From Bacillus sp. AFS098217 (lineage in GTDB: Bacteria > Bacillota > Bacilli > Bacillales > Bacillaceae_G), in assembly GCF_002551815.1 (NCBI RefSeq), contig NZ_NVPR01000032.1, positions 69,514 to 133,513 on the forward strand: a stretch of DNA of 64,000 bases. Direction: 5' to 3'. Of this stretch, positions 61,987 through 64,000 are shown piece after piece. Every line of letters begins with the position of its first letter. The first letter of the stretch is position 1. The notes beneath the pieces were generated by a model. It ran no database searches. It saw nothing but the letters and a program-made list of their open reading frames with translations, and was not told the DNA's origin. The translations under genes were made by a program, and so were the position numbers.

Positions 61987-61990
61987 TCTC

Positions 61991-63094
61991 TCAACCCCTA
62001 GCTACCGTTTCTTTTTCTCGTACAACATACTCTTTTGGAGCTTCTTCTTCTCGCAATATACGAAGTGCTCCTTCTGCTAATGCTTGTAATTCATCTTCTC
62101 CAGGATGCACAATGACATCTGCAATCCAATGCACACGCTCTTTTATTTCATCAACAAGAATCTTACTATACGCAAGTCCTCCCGTTAAAATGATAGCATC
62201 TATTTTCCCATGAAGAACAGTACTAGCTCCACCGATTTCTTTAGCGACTTGATATGCCATTGCTTTATAAATAAGAGTCGCCTCAGGATCGCCTTTCTCA
62301 ACCATGTTTTCGACCTTAATTGCGTCGTTTGTACCAATGAGACTCACTAATCCACCTTGTCCAACAATCTTTTTCATCATTTCATCGCGGTAATAATCAC
62401 CAGAGAAACACATTTCTATTAATTGACCAACTGGTACTGTTCCAGCACGCTCTGGACTAAATGGACCTTCTCCATTTAAACCATTATTTACATCAATGAC
62501 TTTTCCATTTTTATGAGCACCAACTGTAATTCCGCCGCCCATATGGGCAATTAATAGATTTAAATCTTCATATTTGTGGCCTAGTTCTACTGCAACTTTA
62601 CGCGCCACCGCTTTTTGGTTTAACGCATGAAAGATACTTTTTCGCTCCATACCCGAAATTCCGCTAATGCGAGCGATTGGCTCCATTTCATCCACAACAA
62701 CTGGATCGACAATGAATGCTGGAATATTTAATCCAGAAGCAATTTCATACGCCAAAATACCTCCAAGGTTTGAAGCGTGATGGCCACTAAATCCATTTTT
62801 TAAATCTTCTAACATTGCTTCGTTCACTGTATACGTGCCGCCTTCAATCGGACGAAGTAATCCTCCGCGTCCGCAAACAGCATTTAATTTTGAAATATTG
62901 ATGCCATGAGAATGTAGAACTTCCAAAATTGTTTCTTTTCGAAATTCATATTGATCAATAATTCGTTTGTATTTCCCAATTTTTTCTTCATCATGACGAA
63001 TAGTTTCTTCTAAAACAGGCCTCTCGTTATCAAAAACACCTATTTTTGTGGATGTACTACCCGGATTAATAACAAGAATTCGATTTAAGGACAA
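61991..63094 (-). CDS. buk: Butyrate kinase
   Basis: A 367-residue acetokinase-family enzyme that interconverts butyryl (and branched acyl) phosphate with the acid, forming ATP. The ATP/phosphate motif is [11 protein letters not shown] (about 8-18); [11 protein letters not shown] and the C-terminal [10 protein letters not shown] are conserved. I start at the TTG at 63094 (MSLNRILV) behind GGTGGAGG; a GTG at 63109 is in frame but has no site. It lies 4 bases before lpdV. Confidence 0.94.
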   Translation of the reverse strand: MSLNRILVINPGSTSTKIGVFDNERPVLEETIRHDEEKIGKYKRIIDQYEFRKETILEVLHSHGINISKLNAVCGRGGLLRPIEGGTYTVNEAMLEDLKNGFSGHHASNLGGILAYEIASGLNIPAFIVDPVVVDEMEPIARISGISGMERKSIFHALNQKAVARKVAVELGHKYEDLNLLIAHMGGGITVGAHKNGKVIDVNNGLNGEGPFSPERAGTVPVGQLIEMCFSGDYYRDEMMKKIVGQGGLVSLIGTNDAIKVENMVEKGDPEATLIYKAMAYQVAKEIGGASTVLHGKIDAIILTGGLAYSKILVDEIKERVHWIADVIVHPGEDELQALAEGALRILREEEAPKEYVVREKETVARG

Positions 63095-63127
63095 TGTTGC
63101 TACCTCCACCTATAAATTCAAAAGGCA

Positions 63128-63153
63128 GTGGAAACCTCATAAGAGGTAACCAC
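63128..63153 (-). terminator. Intercistronic hairpin
   Basis: GTGG-ACCTC/GAGGT-CCAC with small internal bulges and a weak T tract between bcd and buk. It is more likely an attenuator or mRNA-processing hairpin than a full stop, since the operon continues. Confidence 0.5.
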
Positions 63154-63182
63154 AGCTTTTGTAGAAGTTGTATATGAAAGGA

Positions 63183-64000
63183 TTAGCGACGGCTAATAAT
63201 GTCATGACCGTTGCGTAAGTACGTGCTGCGAGTATTTTTTAAGCTTGCAATACGTTCTTCAGCTAGACGATCTGCTGCCACATAAGTTGGTACACCATCA
63301 CGTTTTGAAATTTCAATTACTTTTGCAATTGTGTCATAAATAGACTCTACGCGTTTTAGTGCACGTTCTCTATTGTATCCATATAATTCATCCGCTACGT
63401 TAATTACGCCGCCTGCATTAATTACATAGTCTGGTGCGTATACAATACCCATTTCATGGATTGTATCACCGTGACGATCTTCTTTTAATTGGTTATTTGC
63501 AGAACCTGCGATTACTTTTGCTTTAAATTGTGGAATTGTTTCATCATTGATTGTTGCACCTAATGCACATGGTGCATAAATATCACACTCTACATCGTAA
63601 ATTTCATTTGGCTCAACTGCTGTTGCACCGAATTCTTCTACTGCACGTTGTACCGCTTCTTTATTAATGTCTGTAACAATTAATTGCGCACCTTCAGCGT
63701 GTAAATGTTTACATAAGTGATACGCTACGTTACCAACACCTTGAACAGCAATTACTTTACCTTCTAAGCTATCTGTACCAAATGCTTCTTTTGCTGCTGC
63801 TTTCATACCACGGTAAACACCATATGCAGTTACTGGAGATGGGTTACCAGAAGAACCGAATGAAGGTGAAATACCTGTTACAAAGTCAGTTTCCTCATGG
63901 ATAATATCCATATCATCAACTGTTGTACCAACATCTTCTGCAGTAATATAGCGACCGTTTAAACCTTGAATATAGCGTCCTAGTGCTCGGAACATTGCCT
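63183..64000 (-). CDS. bcd: Leucine dehydrogenase, 5' end cut by the window
   Basis: The C-terminal 272 or so residues of a Glu/Leu/Phe/Val dehydrogenase of about 366 residues; the frame is open to the window edge, so the start is outside. It deaminates Leu, Val and Ile oxidatively to their keto acids. NAD motif [37 protein letters not shown] and [26 protein letters not shown] are typical. Being first here before buk matches the Bacillus ptb-bcd-buk-lpdV-bkd order. Confidence 0.95.
   Translation of the reverse strand, partial: AMFRALGRYIQGLNGRYITAEDVGTTVDDMDIIHEETDFVTGISPSFGSSGNPSPVTAYGVYRGMKAAAKEAFGTDSLEGKVIAVQGVGNVAYHLCKHLHAEGAQLIVTDINKEAVQRAVEEFGATAVEPNEIYDVECDIYAPCALGATINDETIPQFKAKVIAGSANNQLKEDRHGDTIHEMGIVYAPDYVINAGGVINVADELYGYNRERALKRVESIYDTIAKVIEISKRDGVPTYVAADRLAEERIASLKNTRSTYLRNGHDIISRR

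Noticed and set aside
1-64000. CRISPR array, tRNA or rRNA genes, prophage, restriction or toxin-antitoxin systems
   Set aside because: I looked for regular short repeats, tRNA-like CCA-ended cloverleaves, rRNA blocks and typical system genes and saw none.

Overview
The window reads as ordinary chromosome of a Bacillus cereus-group bacterium. Evidence: AT-rich DNA, strong AGGAGG ribosome binding sites, sporulation genes (spoIIM, mciZ), B. subtilis-like local gene order (xerD-yqzK-fur-spoIIM; nudF-mciZ-yqkF; yqkE-yqkD-yqkC; yqzH-yqjQ-yqjP-proI; art-brxB; the bkd operon), plus traits of the cereus group: a bioADFHCB cluster of the BioC/BioH type, an argCJBDF cluster without carAB, and short dispersed intergenic repeats resembling the 'bcr' elements. 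Several proteins (for example BioC) look noticeably different from what I remember of B. cereus ATCC 14579, so a divergent member of the group is possible; this is an impression, not a measurement. I see no rRNA, tRNA, CRISPR array, prophage or intact insertion sequence.

Layout. 1-13 kb: xerD, yqzK, fur, spoIIM, then small housekeeping and stress genes (Nudix, aldo-keto reductases, acetyltransferases, hydrolases, a LacI regulator, ferritin-like and CDGSH proteins). 13.5-17.4 kb: FMN riboswitch and ribD-ribE-ribBA-ribH. 17.5-24.3 kb: bioADFHCB under a BirA operator, flanked by two related small secreted proteins. 24.4-26.2 kb: tyrosine-type T-box leader and NhaC-family transporter. 26.3-30.5 kb: LPXTG-anchored nucleotidase, SGNH hydrolase, MarR regulator and a 57-residue tyrosine-rich peptide. 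31-36.4 kb: argCJBDF. 36.6-43 kb: yqzH, yqjQ-yqjP, proI, sdaAB-sdaAA, a decayed PTS EIIC-type gene and rnz. 43-50 kb: small unknown genes, a YhcN-type lipoprotein, dinB with a LexA box, an M20 peptidase, prli42, an L,D-transpeptidase and yqjA. 50-57 kb: artPQM, brxB, a yjdF-like gene, a Nudix gene, a YetF-like gene and a RodA-like gene. 57-64 kb: the branched-chain keto-acid operon bcd-buk-lpdV-bkdAA-bkdAB-bkdB, with bcd cut by the window end.

How the parts work together. Four pathway operons carry visible control elements: riboflavin (FMN riboswitch and terminator), biotin (BirA palindrome over the promoter), tyrosine-linked transport (T-box with UAC specifier) and arginine (strong sigma-A promoter in an AT-rich leader). 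Global controls are also visible: a Fur box near fur, a LexA box at dinB, matching SigE-like promoters at spoIIM and mciZ, a four-repeat PhoP-like box between the nucleotidase and SGNH genes, and a SigK-like promoter at a ferritin-like gene. The bkd genes convert branched-chain amino acid keto acids to acyl-CoAs that prime branched fatty acids.

Most of the window is core genome. The items most deserving follow-up are the tyrosine-rich peptide, the paired secreted TEGK-repeat proteins around bio, the structured element near 10.1 kb, the perfect 19-bp dyad at 11.75 kb, the two repeat families (one repeatedly placed at gene 3' ends), and the SD-sequestering leader of the yjdF-like gene. I found no clear multi-gene novel defence or mobile system.
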